Shown: positions 28,820 through 39,043, numbered from the stretch's first letter. The stretch: DNA of 64,000 nucleotides from Phycisphaeraceae bacterium (GCA_002716625.1 PBAS01000032.1:20282-84281); one strand, 5' to 3'. The notes: a model not told the origin generated them from the sequence alone. Numbers and translations are program-made.

Positions 28820-29344
28820 TTAGGCAATCGTTGCTTCAAGGACCTGGAATATTCCCTTGCAAAACGCCGGCAGGTCCTCTGGCTTACGACTGGAGATGAA
28901 ATGGCGGTCGACAACCACGGGTTCATCCACCCAAGTGGCGCCTGCGTTGATGAGATCGTCCTTAATTCCCAATGATCCCGTCACTTTTACACCGTGGTAA
29001 ACGCCAGCCGAAATGGCTATCCAACCACCATGACAGATCGCAGCGATCATTTTGGCGGATTCATTGAATTCCCGAACGAGTTCGAGTGCCTTCGGTTCGC
29101 GTCGAAGTTTATCCGGCATCCAGCCTCCAGGAAGAATCAGGCCTTGGTAATCCTGGCTGTCTATGTCATGAATGCAAGCGTCACTGATACATGGATAGCC
29201 ATTCTTTCCATGATAGGTGGCACCAGCTTCGGGTGCCGCCACCGTTACGGTTCGGCCTGCTTCCAAAAGGCGGAGTTTGGGATACCACAGTTCAAGATCC
29301 TCGTAGTCGGGGCCGGTGAGGACTAAAATATGTTGTGTGTTCAT
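28820..29344 (-). CDS. DJ-1/PfpI family protein
   Basis: A 174-residue protein from ATG 29344 (GGA seven bases upstream; ATG 29362 has none). 'ILVLTGPDYEDLELWYP' starts the fold, and the nucleophile Cys lies in 'MIAAICHGGWIAI' after the acidic residue of 'LILPGGWMPD'. 'FISSRKPEDLPAFCKGI' is the usual C-terminal end. Members are glyoxalases, proteases or stress chaperones; the close form is the YhbO/PfpI type. Divergent from the sugar isomerase gene with about 80 bases between starts. Confidence 0.88.
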   Translation of the reverse strand: MNTQHILVLTGPDYEDLELWYPKLRLLEAGRTVTVAAPEAGATYHGKNGYPCISDACIHDIDSQDYQGLILPGGWMPDKLRREPKALELVREFNESAKMIAAICHGGWIAISAGVYHGVKVTGSLGIKDDLINAGATWVDEPVVVDRHFISSRKPEDLPAFCKGIFQVLEATIA

Positions 29345-29424
29345 GGCAATATCCATTTCCATCTATGGTGTGGGTCCATTATAAGATGGCTGTATTGTAT
29401 GCTAACGCAAGGGGTGCCCTAGTT

Positions 29425-30639
29425 ATGAAAAGCCAAAGGATGAGCCGGATCTTCGAAGCGCTGGACAGTTTCGAGATTGAATTGCCCAGTTGGGGTTTTG
29501 CTGACACGGGGACACGGTTCGGTAAGTTTTTTCAGGAGGCGTCTGCCTCTACGACAGAAGAAAAGTTTCATGACGCTGGGTTGGTCCATCAGCTTACCGG
29601 CGCCTGTCCAACCGTGGCGGTACATGTGCGTTGGGATTTTAAGACCGGGCAACATCCGCGCGAGGTGGTACGGTTGGCTGAAAAATATGGGGTTGGCATC
29701 GGATCTATTAATCCGAACCTTTTCCAGGATCAGTGTTACAAGTTGGGTTCATTTTGTTCGCCCGATGCGGCTGCTCGTCGTGCTGCGATGACCCATACCC
29801 TCGATTGTGTGGAGATCGGCCGACTTGTTAAAAGCAAATACTTGACCTTTTGGTTAGGTGACGGGACAAACTATCCAGGTCAGGACAATATCGTTCGTCG
29901 CAAGAGGGATCTGCAGAGAGCATTTCGCCGAGTTGCGGAGACGATGCCATCGCGGATGACAATGTTGATTGAGTACAAGCCGTTTGAACCAGCCTTTTAC
30001 CACACGGATATTGCGGACTGGGGGATGGCCTACGTATTCTGCAAATATGCTTCTTCTGGAATGAGAGGAAGGCGAGTGAAGGTTTTAGTGGACACCGGTC
30101 ACCATTATCAGTCAGTTAATATCGAACATATCGTTGCCTTTCTATTGGATGAAGGCATGATTGGTGGTTTCCACTTTAATGACCGCAAGTATGCTGATGA
30201 TGATTTGACACTTGGCTCAATTGACCCCTACGCCACCTTTCGCATATTCAATCAGATCGTCCAACATGCGTTTGACACGGGGAAAGACCCAAAGCTTGCT
30301 TATATGATTGACCAGTCACACAATCTCAAGCCGAAAATAGAAGCGATGGTGCAGTCGGTTGATCTTGCACAACGCCTGTTTGTGAAGGCCCACCTTGTTG
30401 ATCGCAAGGCCTTGGCCCGTGCGCAGCAAAAGGGAGATGTTGTTGCTGCTGAGCGGTTGTTGCAGGATGCATACGAGACAGATGTTCGCCATGTCGTTAG
30501 AGATTGGCGTGCCAGCCGAAAACTTCCTCTCGACCCCTTGGGTGAGTTGCGGTCTTCTGGTGTCATTAATCACCTGGGTCGTCAGCGTAGTGCTGCACGT
30601 AAAGCACGCGGTGAGGTTCAGGTTGCATCATATGCTTGA
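29425..30639 (+). CDS. L-rhamnose isomerase-like sugar isomerase (RhaI type)
   Basis: A 404-residue TIM-barrel isomerase. ATG 29425 follows AGGGG by about ten bases. 'VAVHVRWDF', 'SINPNLFQDQCYKLGSFC', 'MLIEYKPFEPAFYHTDIADWG', 'VLVDTGHH' and 'IGGFHFNDRKYADDDLTLGS' hold the Glu, Asp, His and Asp metal ligands of the family. It would convert L-rhamnose to L-rhamnulose in the cytoplasm, though this group also uses other sugars. The iron alcohol dehydrogenase 43 bases downstream fits reduction of the lactaldehyde formed later in deoxy-sugar breakdown. The kinase and aldolase are not here. Confidence 0.82.
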   Translation: MKSQRMSRIFEALDSFEIELPSWGFADTGTRFGKFFQEASASTTEEKFHDAGLVHQLTGACPTVAVHVRWDFKTGQHPREVVRLAEKYGVGIGSINPNLFQDQCYKLGSFCSPDAAARRAAMTHTLDCVEIGRLVKSKYLTFWLGDGTNYPGQDNIVRRKRDLQRAFRRVAETMPSRMTMLIEYKPFEPAFYHTDIADWGMAYVFCKYASSGMRGRRVKVLVDTGHHYQSVNIEHIVAFLLDEGMIGGFHFNDRKYADDDLTLGSIDPYATFRIFNQIVQHAFDTGKDPKLAYMIDQSHNLKPKIEAMVQSVDLAQRLFVKAHLVDRKALARAQQKGDVVAAERLLQDAYETDVRHVVRDWRASRKLPLDPLGELRSSGVINHLGRQRSAARKARGEVQVASYA

Positions 30640-30682
30640 TTTGGTCATATTCAGATCATGTATTTAATTTGGGGATGTCGTA

Positions 30683-31807
30683 TTGATTACGCCAACATTG
30701 AACTATGTGACAAGCGTATTTTTTGATGTTCGTGTCAAAGATGTCTTGCCGGAAGTCATGTCGGGTTTGGGTATCAGCAGGCCCATGCTAATAACCGATC
30801 CGGGTCTGAAGGACTTGGGCATCCTTGATCGGCTTGGAGTTGATGTTGAGGCGGTCTATGACCAAGTGCAGACCAATCCAACGGAAGCTAGTGCGATGGC
30901 GGCTCTGGCTGTCTATGTGGATAATGGATGTGACGGATGTGTGGGCATCGGTGGTGGCTCGTCAATGGATTTAGCCAAGGTGGTGGCCTTGCTGGTTGGC
31001 CATAATCCTCCCTTGTGTCAATATGCATTCATTCACGGCGGGGTAAAAAAAATCAACCCAAGCCTGATGCCGCCGGTCGTGGCAGTTCCAACAACAGCAG
31101 GTAGTGGTAGCGAGGTGGGGCGAGCGGCGTTGGTAAGTCTTGATACCGGAGACAAGTTGGCGCTCATCAGTTCGGCGCTGGTGCCCAAAGCGGCAGTTTG
31201 CGATCCAGATCTAACATTATCCATGCCAGTAGGACTTACAGCAGCCACCGGGATGGATGCAATTTCGCACTGCATCGAAACATATTGTAGTCCAAGATTC
31301 AATCCGATCGCCGAGTCCATTGCAATTGATGGTCTTGTGCGTGGGTGGAAAAATATTCGCAAGGCAACTGCGGATGGGACTGATCGAAATGCACGCCGGG
31401 AAATGTTGATGGCTGCTTTGGCCGGTGGTCTTACATTTCAAAAGGGGCTTGGTGCGGTTCATAGCCTCAGCCATGCATTGGGCGCGTTTGTAAAAAAGCC
31501 GTTGCATCATGGGGCGCTCAACGCGATATTTCTTCCCCATGTGGTACGGTTTAATCTTAAAGATTGTCGTCAGAAGCTGCAGATTATTGCAGGCCGACTG
31601 CACCTGGACTCTGCGGATGAATTGCCGGATGTATTGGCGGAACTTGTCTTAGAACTGGGATTGCCAACATGCCTTAAGGAGTTGGGTGTAACTGCCGAAG
31701 ATCTGCAGCCGTTTGCGGCCAAGGCCTTGGCGGATCATTGCAGTGCAACGAATCCTAGAGCCATGAGCATCGATGATTGCATGATGCTTTATGATGCGGC
31801 ATTATGA
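30683..31807 (+). CDS. Iron-containing alcohol dehydrogenase
   Basis: A 374-residue group III dehydrogenase. TTG 30683 is chosen since GGGGA lies seven bases upstream and no ATG is near. NAD site 'VGIGGGSSMDLAKVVAL', metal ligands in 'GMDAISHCIETYC' (Asp, His), 'VHSLSHALGA' and 'PLHHGALNAIFLP'. 'VPTTAGSGSEVGRAALV' is also typical. Similar to FucO-type lactaldehyde reductases, which matches the upstream isomerase, but substrate is inferred only. Confidence 0.87.
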   Translation: MITPTLNYVTSVFFDVRVKDVLPEVMSGLGISRPMLITDPGLKDLGILDRLGVDVEAVYDQVQTNPTEASAMAALAVYVDNGCDGCVGIGGGSSMDLAKVVALLVGHNPPLCQYAFIHGGVKKINPSLMPPVVAVPTTAGSGSEVGRAALVSLDTGDKLALISSALVPKAAVCDPDLTLSMPVGLTAATGMDAISHCIETYCSPRFNPIAESIAIDGLVRGWKNIRKATADGTDRNARREMLMAALAGGLTFQKGLGAVHSLSHALGAFVKKPLHHGALNAIFLPHVVRFNLKDCRQKLQIIAGRLHLDSADELPDVLAELVLELGLPTCLKELGVTAEDLQPFAAKALADHCSATNPRAMSIDDCMMLYDAAL

Positions 31808-32075
31808 TATTATTAAAAAATACAAGTGTCTGATTGTGTGCCCCAACACCCCGCAGTTTAGGATTTTAAACTTTTCGAATGCTGGTAGTCGCTTGGTGTT
31901 TTTAACTGAGAAAATAAACCTCCTGCTATTTGTCTTGTAGGCTTCTACAGCAAGAAAAGGTGGGTGGGGTATCTTGTTATATTGCGGGTTGCAATAAGGA
32001 GTGTACGGTTCCTATCATGTTCTTAGGGTACAGCGCGATTCGGATATGAAGATTTTGCCGATCCAAAGAGGCGTG

Positions 32076-32456
32076 TTAGTCCAATGGGGGCCGATACCCC
32101 GCTCTGCAGCCCGGCGCTTCTCCCACCTCTACTTGATGCACATGTACAGATTGGGGTAGTTGCTTGGCGACTTGTTGACCGATCCATTGGGCGACTCGTT
32201 CGGCCGTTGGGTTGACTCGACCATTACTGAATGGTTCTACGTCATTGAGATTGCTTGTGTCCAGTTGGGCAATCAGGGCATCAACAATTCGTTCTAACTC
32301 ATGAAAATCCATGACAATTTCAATCTTGTCAAGGTGTTGTGAGCCGACTGTGAGGTCAACAGTCCAGTTATGTCCGTGCAGTGGTTCAATACTGCCGTCA
32401 TAAAGACGGAGCGCATGGGCTGCAGAAAAAACGCGGTGGATGGTGATTTCGAACAT
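32076..32456 (-). CDS. 6-pyruvoyltetrahydropterin synthase family enzyme, PTPS-III-like
   Basis: A 126-residue T-fold enzyme from ATG 32456; 41 further codons upstream are open but Pro/Ala-rich and not family-like. Zinc ligands: His in 'FSAAHALRL' and both His in 'LHGHNW'. The QueD catalytic Cys four residues before HGH is replaced by Ile and a Glu follows it ('IEPLHGH'), as in PTPS-III enzymes that make 6-hydroxymethyl-dihydropterin and bypass FolB. 'EVGEAPGCRAGYR' holds the terminal conserved Glu. No queuosine or folate genes are adjacent. QueD-like function remains the alternative. Confidence 0.78.
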   Translation of the reverse strand: MFEITIHRVFSAAHALRLYDGSIEPLHGHNWTVDLTVGSQHLDKIEIVMDFHELERIVDALIAQLDTSNLNDVEPFSNGRVNPTAERVAQWIGQQVAKQLPQSVHVHQVEVGEAPGCRAGYRPPLD

Positions 32457-32703
32457 GCGACATACTGTCCCCGCTGGACTCGAATCTGGCAACCTTCCGG
32501 GTGCTCGAGCCCTCTTGGGGGGTGCTGCGATGGTCGGGGCTTTGGGGGCCACCACCGGTATTTTGGCCTTTGGGGACAAGGGCTTGGTGTGATATTTGTC
32601 GCCTTTTTTTCATCATTGTGGCAAGGTGCCACGACAACGGCATGCGAAACTGATGAATCTGATTACTTTTCAGTATCTGCCAGATTTAGATATGCTCATG
32701 GGC

Positions 32704-33786
32704 ATGGTTTCAATCACGCTGGCTGGTCTTCGCAAATGTTTTGGCGCAACGGTGGCGGTTGACGGGGTCGATCTAAGCGTTGATAGGGGCAATTTGTTTT
32801 TCCTGCTCGGCCCTAGTGGATGTGGTAAGACAACACTCTTACGGATGATTGCCGGATTTACTGAGCCCACGGCCGGATCGATTCAGTTTGATGGTAAAGA
32901 CGTGACCTGTCTAGCCGCCAATCGTCGCAGTTGTGGAATGGTCTTTCAGAACTACGCCCTGTGGCCGCACATGTCAGTTCGGCAGAATGTCGGGTTCGGC
33001 CTCGAAGTACGTAAAGTGCGTGGTCAGTCCAAGATGGCACGAATTGATCAGGCTTTGGATCGTGTCAAGATGGGAAAGTATGCTCACCGCAAACCCAATG
33101 AGCTTTCCGGTGGGCAGCAGCAGCGTGTGGCACTGGCCAGGGCATTGGTCATCGAGCCAAGCGTATTGCTGCTTGATGAGCCGTTGAGCAATCTGGATGC
33201 AAGGTTACGGCTTGAACTGCGTGGGCAAATCAAGCAAATTTGCAAAGAGGCCAACATCACGACCGTTTATGTCACTCATGATCAGGACGAAGCGCTCTCC
33301 ATGGCCGACACTATTGCCGTATTCAATGCCGGTAAGGTAATCCAAATGGGAACACCGCATGACTTGTATCGGCATCCCCAATATCAATTCGTGGCTGATT
33401 TTCTGGGTGACAGTAATTTCCTGCCGGCTCAGATCGCAGGTCGTGACGGTGATACGGTAATCCTCAATTGCAAGGTCGGCCGGTTAAGATCGTCAACATT
33501 TCCAAAGAATGTGCCGACAACCGGAAGTGTGACGTGTTCCATCCGGCCTGGCGCGATTCGTATTACCTGTGATCGCGGAACTGAAGTGTCTGATCAGGTA
33601 AACCACATTGCCAACGTGCAGTGCCATCAGATGACCTATCTGGGTGAAACGGGCCAGTATGAGGTTACTGTGGATGACTCGCTGCCGTTAAGGATTTGTG
33701 AACTGAACCCAGCCCTGGTTGGCCGTGTCAATAAGACACTTGACATTGAGTTTGATTCCCAAGACGTGGTGATTCTTAATGATTGA
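32704..33786 (+). CDS. ABC transporter ATP-binding protein, MalK/UgpC/PotA type
   Basis: A 360-residue ATPase. Walker A 'GPSGCGKTTL', Q-loop 'VFQNYALWPHMSV', signature 'LSGGQQQRVALARAL', Walker B 'LLLDEPLSNLDA' and H-loop 'VYVTHDQDEAL' are intact, followed by a C-terminal TOBE-type domain from about residue 235. Such subunits energise import of sugars, glycerol phosphate, polyamines or iron. No permease or binding protein is next to it, so it may serve several transporters. ATG 32704 is taken as it starts the domain; ATG 32692 is possible. Confidence 0.9.
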   Translation: MVSITLAGLRKCFGATVAVDGVDLSVDRGNLFFLLGPSGCGKTTLLRMIAGFTEPTAGSIQFDGKDVTCLAANRRSCGMVFQNYALWPHMSVRQNVGFGLEVRKVRGQSKMARIDQALDRVKMGKYAHRKPNELSGGQQQRVALARALVIEPSVLLLDEPLSNLDARLRLELRGQIKQICKEANITTVYVTHDQDEALSMADTIAVFNAGKVIQMGTPHDLYRHPQYQFVADFLGDSNFLPAQIAGRDGDTVILNCKVGRLRSSTFPKNVPTTGSVTCSIRPGAIRITCDRGTEVSDQVNHIANVQCHQMTYLGETGQYEVTVDDSLPLRICELNPALVGRVNKTLDIEFDSQDVVILND

Positions 33787-33788
33787 CT

Positions 33789-34976
33789 TTATCGCAGTTT
33801 GAGTGATCCGAGAGCCACCACGGCAAAAATAGCACTGAGCAGCCAGAATCGAACCACAACCTGCTGTTCGGTCCAGCCTACCAAGTGAAAATGGTGGTGA
33901 ATTGGTGCGCACTTGAAGAGACGTCCACCTCCCGTCAAGCGAAAATATCCAATCTGTAACATGACGGACAATGTTTCGGCAACAAAAATACCACCAATAA
34001 TAAAAAGCAGAAATTCCTGTCGGATCACGACGGCGATGTAGCCAAGTAGTCCACCGAGTGTCAGTGAACCAATGTCGCCCATAAAAACTTGCGCTGGATT
34101 GCAGTTGAACCACAAGAATCCAAGACAGCTCCCAACCATCGCCCCAGCTACAACAGCCAGTTCCCCACTAAGTGGGATAAAAGGTACTAGTAGGGGTTTG
34201 GCAATAACTCCATCGCCGGCGATAAATGCCAGGGCGAGAAAGGCCGCAGCACAAATTGCAGAAATCCCGGTTGCCAGACCATCCATTCCATCAGTTAGGT
34301 TGACTGCGTTGGAAGATCCTGCAATTACAATGACAGCCAATAATAAAAATTGCCACGTGCCCAGGACAATAACATTAGAGATATATCGTTCGCCGTCGAA
34401 AGTCCAGCTTTTGCTGAAGGGCAGGGTCAAACTATGGCTCATGTCGCGAATTTCTTGTGCCTGTGGTTCGATCTTGTGAATTCCATGATGGTGAATAAAG
34501 ATACCCAGTACAACTGCCAGGGCGACTTGGCAAACGAATTTTTCCCAGAATTTAAGTCCTTCACGTGAACCAATGCTGCGGCGGGCACTGGTAAGCTTAA
34601 GCCAGTCATCAATCATTCCCAGAATGCTAAGCCAGGCAATGCATAGCAATGCCATGATTACGTAGAAACTTCCCAGGTCAGCTAGTAGCAATGTGCTTAT
34701 GAGAATCGATAGGCTGATCATGATCCCGCCCATCGTGGGTGTGTTCGCTTTTTGCTTCATGATCTGGTTTAAATCCTCGTGATAGAATTGAGGATTGTCG
34801 CCAATCTTCTGTTTTATCAACCAACGGATAGTTGGCCGGGCGATGACGATGACAATCAGGAAACTGAGAATGATCGCAGCAATCGCGCGGAACGAGACAT
34901 AGCCAAGAACGCGGAAGAACCCCAGCCCGTGGTTGTCAAGCCAATTCTGAAATAGTTCGTATAGATTAAATATCAT
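33789..34976 (-). CDS. mraY: Phospho-N-acetylmuramoyl-pentapeptide transferase
   Basis: A 395-residue membrane enzyme with about ten helices. It transfers phospho-MurNAc-pentapeptide to undecaprenyl phosphate, giving lipid I. 'KANTPTMGG' and 'NAVNLTDGMDGLATGI' are the diagnostic motifs, with 'GMIDDWLKL' for the Mg-binding Asp pair and 'APIHHHFHLVGW' near the C-terminus. Longer than usual by an insertion around residues 170-200 ('HHHGIHKIEPQAQ'). Last gene of murE-murF-mraY, 19 bases after murF. Confidence 0.95.
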   Translation of the reverse strand: MIFNLYELFQNWLDNHGLGFFRVLGYVSFRAIAAIILSFLIVIVIARPTIRWLIKQKIGDNPQFYHEDLNQIMKQKANTPTMGGIMISLSILISTLLLADLGSFYVIMALLCIAWLSILGMIDDWLKLTSARRSIGSREGLKFWEKFVCQVALAVVLGIFIHHHGIHKIEPQAQEIRDMSHSLTLPFSKSWTFDGERYISNVIVLGTWQFLLLAVIVIAGSSNAVNLTDGMDGLATGISAICAAAFLALAFIAGDGVIAKPLLVPFIPLSGELAVVAGAMVGSCLGFLWFNCNPAQVFMGDIGSLTLGGLLGYIAVVIRQEFLLFIIGGIFVAETLSVMLQIGYFRLTGGGRLFKCAPIHHHFHLVGWTEQQVVVRFWLLSAIFAVVALGSLKLR

Positions 34977-34995
34977 GATCCCTGGTGCTGTAATT

Positions 34996-36402
34996 CTACA
35001 TGGCTTTCAGCCAGTTTTCGATAGCTGGAATCAACCGCTCTAGTTTCATTGCACGGGAAGCCTTAATTAGTACGACATCACCGGGAGATAGTAACCCGGT
35101 AATTTGTGTTGGTAAGTTGTCTTGCCACTGGGTAAACGTGTGGATATCACCATCTGGCCATCGCCGGGATAAGGGTTCCGAGGCGAATCTGGCCAGTTCG
35201 CCGATCAGGATTGCGACCGTGGCACCTGGTGGTTCAAGGCGACCCACTGCAGCCACCAATCTTCCTAATCGCTGGTGTTCTCTGACCGCCCTTTCACCCA
35301 GTTCGAGCATATCACCAAGAATCATGATACGGCGGCTTTGGGTATCACCATGACGGCGTGCAAGAGTGACAATTGCCTGCTGCATGGAGGCTGGGTTGGC
35401 ATTGTAGGCATCGTTGATGATCGTGATCTGGTTTGGAGCCGAGCCGACGACCATTGCTTCAAGCCGCATCGGGATCGGGCGAATCACAGCCAGGGCATCT
35501 GCGATCTTGCTGTCTGGCAAGCCCATCCACCGGCCTATGGCTACTGCCGCGAGGGCATTGGTGGCATTGTGTTCGCCGGGCATCGGTAAGTTGATACACA
35601 AGCCATCATTTGTGGTAAATCTAATTTGGTCAACATGCTGTTGGACCTGGGTGATTTGGACTTGGTTATGTGGGCGTTTGCCGAACCAGATCACCTTGCA
35701 ATGATGCTCAAACTGATCGGTGCATTCATGAAAGGCTGTTGGTTTTAAGGTGTCACCATGCAACAGCATGACACCGCCTGTATTGATATGCTGAAATAAT
35801 GAAAGTTTTTCGCGAGCAATGGCATTTAAATTTTCAAAATTTCCGATATGCGCACAGCTGATATTTGTCAGGACAGCAGCATCCGGACGAACGATCTGTC
35901 CCAACGTCGAAATTTCGCCTGGGTGATTGGTCCCAATTTCCACCACGACATAATTGTCATCAGTTGATGCCCCAAGTAGTGTCAATGGGACACCGAGGTG
36001 ATTATTGAAACTCCGTGGACTTTGGGTGCCTTGGTATGTGGAAGCTAAGACCGTATGGATCATATGCCGTGTGGTGGTCTTTCCATTAGAACCAGTGATG
36101 GCAATCACCTTTGTGCCTGCTTGGCGCAATATTTCACGATATGCGGATGCAAGCTGTCCAAGTGCTTCAATCGTATCATTGACCTGCAATACTGGTATTG
36201 ACTGGCAAGTAGATACCGGTCGGTCTACCAGAAGCATTTGGGCGCCGGCACGGCTGGCTTGCGTTAGAAAATCATGTCCATCGAAACATTCACCCTGTAT
36301 AGCCACAAAGACCTGCCCTCGCTCCAGTGTCCGACTGTCGATACTGATGCCCGTCAGGCAGTTGTGGTGCGAGGTGGGATCTAAACGCCATGAACCACCC
36401 AC
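34996..36402 (-). CDS. murF: UDP-MurNAc-tripeptide D-alanyl-D-alanine ligase
   Basis: A 468-residue Mur ligase from GTG 36402. ATP site '[17 protein letters not shown]', then 'GVPLTLL', '[10 protein letters not shown]' and '[13 protein letters not shown]' are typical. It adds D-Ala-D-Ala to the UDP-MurNAc-tripeptide in the cytoplasm. The frame is open 19 codons further, to about 36459, and reads '[14 protein letters not shown]', the conserved MurF N-terminus, yet no ATG, GTG or TTG occurs there. The true start is therefore upstream and nonstandard, overlapping the murE stop, or a base is wrong. Confidence 0.92.
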   Translation of the reverse strand: MGGSWRLDPTSHHNCLTGISIDSRTLERGQVFVAIQGECFDGHDFLTQASRAGAQMLLVDRPVSTCQSIPVLQVNDTIEALGQLASAYREILRQAGTKVIAITGSNGKTTTRHMIHTVLASTYQGTQSPRSFNNHLGVPLTLLGASTDDNYVVVEIGTNHPGEISTLGQIVRPDAAVLTNISCAHIGNFENLNAIAREKLSLFQHINTGGVMLLHGDTLKPTAFHECTDQFEHHCKVIWFGKRPHNQVQITQVQQHVDQIRFTTNDGLCINLPMPGEHNATNALAAVAIGRWMGLPDSKIADALAVIRPIPMRLEAMVVGSAPNQITIINDAYNANPASMQQAIVTLARRHGDTQSRRIMILGDMLELGERAVREHQRLGRLVAAVGRLEPPGATVAILIGELARFASEPLSRRWPDGDIHTFTQWQDNLPTQITGLLSPGDVVLIKASRAMKLERLIPAIENWLKAM

Positions 36403-36442
36403 AATCTTTTGCAGGTGGCGGGGCGTCCAAAAGTCAGATTTG

Positions 36443-37957
36443 TTAAGTTGATTTTTGATTCAGAGCCTCGACTGCATGAAGTCGGTCATCGAAAGGATAT
36501 CGGATGCCGTGGATTTCCTGGTAGGTTTCATGTCCCTTGCCTGCAAGCAGAACTGTGTCAGCATCAGTTGCCTGGGCAATGACCAATTCAATGGCCTTCC
36601 CCCGGTCTGGTTCGATGTGGACTTTCATTTCCGCGGGCACGCCCTTGAGGATACCATTGATAATGGCCTGTGGTGGTTCAGTCCGGGGATTGTCCGACGT
36701 GATAACCACATGATCAGCTAATTTGCAGGCCACGGCGGCCATTTCAGCACGCTTGGTGGTGTCGCGGTTGCCTCCGGCTCCGAATAGTGCGAGCAGGCGC
36801 CCTTTTGTCAAAGGCCGCAGGCTATTAAGAGCATGCTGGAGTGCATCAGGCGTGTGGGCATAGTCCACGACGACACACGGTCCGTGGTGAGTGGGCGTTC
36901 CGACAGGCTCAAGGCGACCAGGAACAGGTGGGCAGGTTTCCATCTTTTGTACGAGTTGTGTTGTTGGAAAGCTCAAGACCGAGGCTGCGGCCAATGCCTG
37001 CAGGGCGTTATAGGCGTTATGCCTGCCAATAAAAGGTAACTTCAAATCAGTATGGCCCCATGGTCCATGAAAGGCGATATGACTGTGGTTTGATCCCAGT
37101 TGCAGCACTTTTGCGAAGCAGGTGTTATCAGAAGGCGGGCAAGTTTGCGGTGTTTGCAGCGTACAGGGAATCACTTGTGCCTGACAATCGCGCAACATGG
37201 TGGGTGCCTGTGGATCATCCGTGTTGATCACTGCAGTAGCCTGTTTGGAGAGTTGGCTGAATAACCGTGCTTTGGCAGCTGCATACTGATCAACTGTTTT
37301 GTGGTAGTCCAAGTGGTCGCTAGCGAGGTTGGTAAAGATGGCAACGTCAAAGCAGCAGGCATCTGTACGCCCTTGGCTAAGTGCATGACTTGAGACCTCC
37401 ATAACTGCAGCCTTGCAGCCATTGGCGACCATTCGACTCTGTATGGCTGCGAGTTCTAGCGCGCCTGGAGTGGTAAGATTGGCAGTTTCAGTACTTCTGC
37501 CGTCATTGACCCACATCGTGCCAATGACACCACACCGGATACCGGTTTGGTTCAGTAGATGAGCCAGCATGAGGCTGGTGGTGGTTTTGCCATTGGTTCC
37601 GGTAATACCGATGATTTTGAGCTGTTTACTCGGATGGTCATAGAATCGTTCAGCAAGCTGGCCAACCAGAACTTGATTGATGCAGGAGCCTGTGAGCCAG
37701 GTAACCGAGCTGTCGATATTGGGCCGAAGCGTCTGCATGTAGTTTTTATGGCAGAGGATCACATCTGCGCCCTGCTCAATGGCTTCCAGGACATGCTGCT
37801 TGATGGTGGTCTCATGGTTGCCACGAGCAATGAATAATGAACCACGCTTCTGACTCGATATCTGGCGTGTATCGTCGCTCAGATTGTGTATAGGGATATC
37901 TGCCGAGCCACTAACGAGGCTTAGATCCATTCCTTCCATCAGGTCGTGCAAGAGCAT
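36443..37957 (-). CDS. murE: UDP-MurNAc-L-Ala-D-Glu:meso-diaminopimelate ligase
   Basis: A 504-residue Mur ligase from ATG 37957 (a GTG eight codons earlier is possible). ATP site '[17 protein letters not shown]', carbamylated-Lys region and '[13 protein letters not shown]' are present. The substrate motif is 'SDNPRTEPP': DNPR marks enzymes that add meso-diaminopimelate, not lysine. This gene, murF and mraY form one minus-strand operon and indicate a DAP-type peptidoglycan. ddl, murD, ftsW and murG are not in the window. Confidence 0.95.
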   Translation of the reverse strand: MLLHDLMEGMDLSLVSGSADIPIHNLSDDTRQISSQKRGSLFIARGNHETTIKQHVLEAIEQGADVILCHKNYMQTLRPNIDSSVTWLTGSCINQVLVGQLAERFYDHPSKQLKIIGITGTNGKTTTSLMLAHLLNQTGIRCGVIGTMWVNDGRSTETANLTTPGALELAAIQSRMVANGCKAAVMEVSSHALSQGRTDACCFDVAIFTNLASDHLDYHKTVDQYAAAKARLFSQLSKQATAVINTDDPQAPTMLRDCQAQVIPCTLQTPQTCPPSDNTCFAKVLQLGSNHSHIAFHGPWGHTDLKLPFIGRHNAYNALQALAAASVLSFPTTQLVQKMETCPPVPGRLEPVGTPTHHGPCVVVDYAHTPDALQHALNSLRPLTKGRLLALFGAGGNRDTTKRAEMAAVACKLADHVVITSDNPRTEPPQAIINGILKGVPAEMKVHIEPDRGKAIELVIAQATDADTVLLAGKGHETYQEIHGIRYPFDDRLHAVEALNQKST

Positions 37958-38177
37958 CTTGGTCGGCAATCCTGACCCCACATGCGCACGTAGATTCCGC
38001 CGTATTTGGGCGGACCAGTTAATATTCAGTTTGTATTATCGGAAATACCTTGGCCAGATCACAAGAGAATTACCAAGCGGTAAATCCGGACCACAAATGG
38101 ACTGCTTTACTTTCAGCTTTGTGGTAAATGGATGAGTTACGGAGACCTAGAGGTCCGTTACGTGGTTTGGGATCGAG

Positions 38178-38372
38178 TTATAGCCTAGCTGCTGCAGCAT
38201 GCGATCCACCGGTTCGGCGAACCCAGACGCTGTCTCGACCTCGCTGGCCATTAAGGCATGTGAGCCGGTCAAGATACGTCTGCAGAGAATGAACTTGAAA
38301 TGAATGGAGGAATTCCTTGCCTGCCGATGGGTTCTGCTCTTGAATAGACCTGATGATTTCCTCTTTCTTCAT
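38178..38372 (-). CDS. Small conserved-looking protein, function unknown
   Basis: A 64-residue protein. 'MKKEEIIRSIQEQNPSAGKE' and 'FLHSFQVHSLQTYLDRL' form two amphipathic helices of a type frequent in small planctomycete proteins; the tail is basic and ends 'SHAAAARL'. No catalytic motif. It lies between murE and an opposite-strand gene, about 200 bases from each. Confidence 0.5.
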   Translation of the reverse strand: MKKEEIIRSIQEQNPSAGKEFLHSFQVHSLQTYLDRLTCLNGQRGRDSVWVRRTGGSHAAAARL

Positions 38373-38623
38373 TCGAAGATACTCCGATTATTACGTACTA
38401 GATTAATGCCGCTGGCAAGTCATCGGCCGGTCGATGTCTGTACCTTGAGCCAATATAACCCGCTCGGACTCGCCAAAAGCATCTGCCGGCTATTTCCCTC
38501 GAGGTTAAATACGCTAGGTGTGGCGTTTTGATTCTGACCCATGACGGGGCAATTCAGTATCCTTTTCCGGATTTCATATTAGAATGGAAGTGGTTTTTTC
38601 AACGAGTTGATATAGGAAGACTG

Positions 38624-39043
38624 TTGGTGTCCATCACCGTGCAAAGTCCCTACAGTGGCCGGCCGGTTAAGGTTCGTGACGAAGATGTCGGCCGGGCGGT
38701 CCGTGATGAAGCGGGCCGGATTTTTTACGTTTTGTCCGATCCAGAAGGTGGAGGATACTGTGGGTCCCGGACTCGCAGCGGGAAACAGAGGACCCATGCG
38801 GCGACTTTAGATCGTGATGTGTCGCCTTCCCCGTCTTCTGCGGCGTCTGAAGGAGGCTTGGGCCAGTGCCATGATGCAACTGGTGAGCGACGTTCCGGTA
38901 TTCGTGGGAAGTTGGTTATCATCGTTCTGATCATGATTATGGCGGTTTTGGTCTACCTCTTTTCACCACTGGGTCCTTACAACTGGGAAAAAATGCGGTT
39001 CGGAGCAAGTTCCGGTGCCCATTTGCCGGTTGAATCTGATTGA
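38624..39043 (+). CDS. Conserved hypothetical protein with single C-terminal membrane helix
   Basis: A 139-residue protein. TTG 38624 is preferred because AGGA lies six bases upstream and 'VSITVQSPYSGRPVKVRDED' is where similarity to a family known from planctomycetes seems to start; TTG 38528 has no site. 'VGRAVRDEAGRIFYVL' and 'GYCGSRTRSG' form a small beta domain. A charged linker leads to the helix 'KLVIIVLIMIMAVLVYLF'. It ends directly at the region of the ABC binding protein gene, suggesting co-transcription. Confidence 0.6.
   Translation: MVSITVQSPYSGRPVKVRDEDVGRAVRDEAGRIFYVLSDPEGGGYCGSRTRSGKQRTHAATLDRDVSPSPSSAASEGGLGQCHDATGERRSGIRGKLVIIVLIMIMAVLVYLFSPLGPYNWEKMRFGASSGAHLPVESD

Noticed and set aside
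32457..32579. 41-residue N-terminal extension of the PTPS-like protein
   Set aside because: Pro/Ala-rich and without family similarity; the domain begins exactly at ATG 32456.
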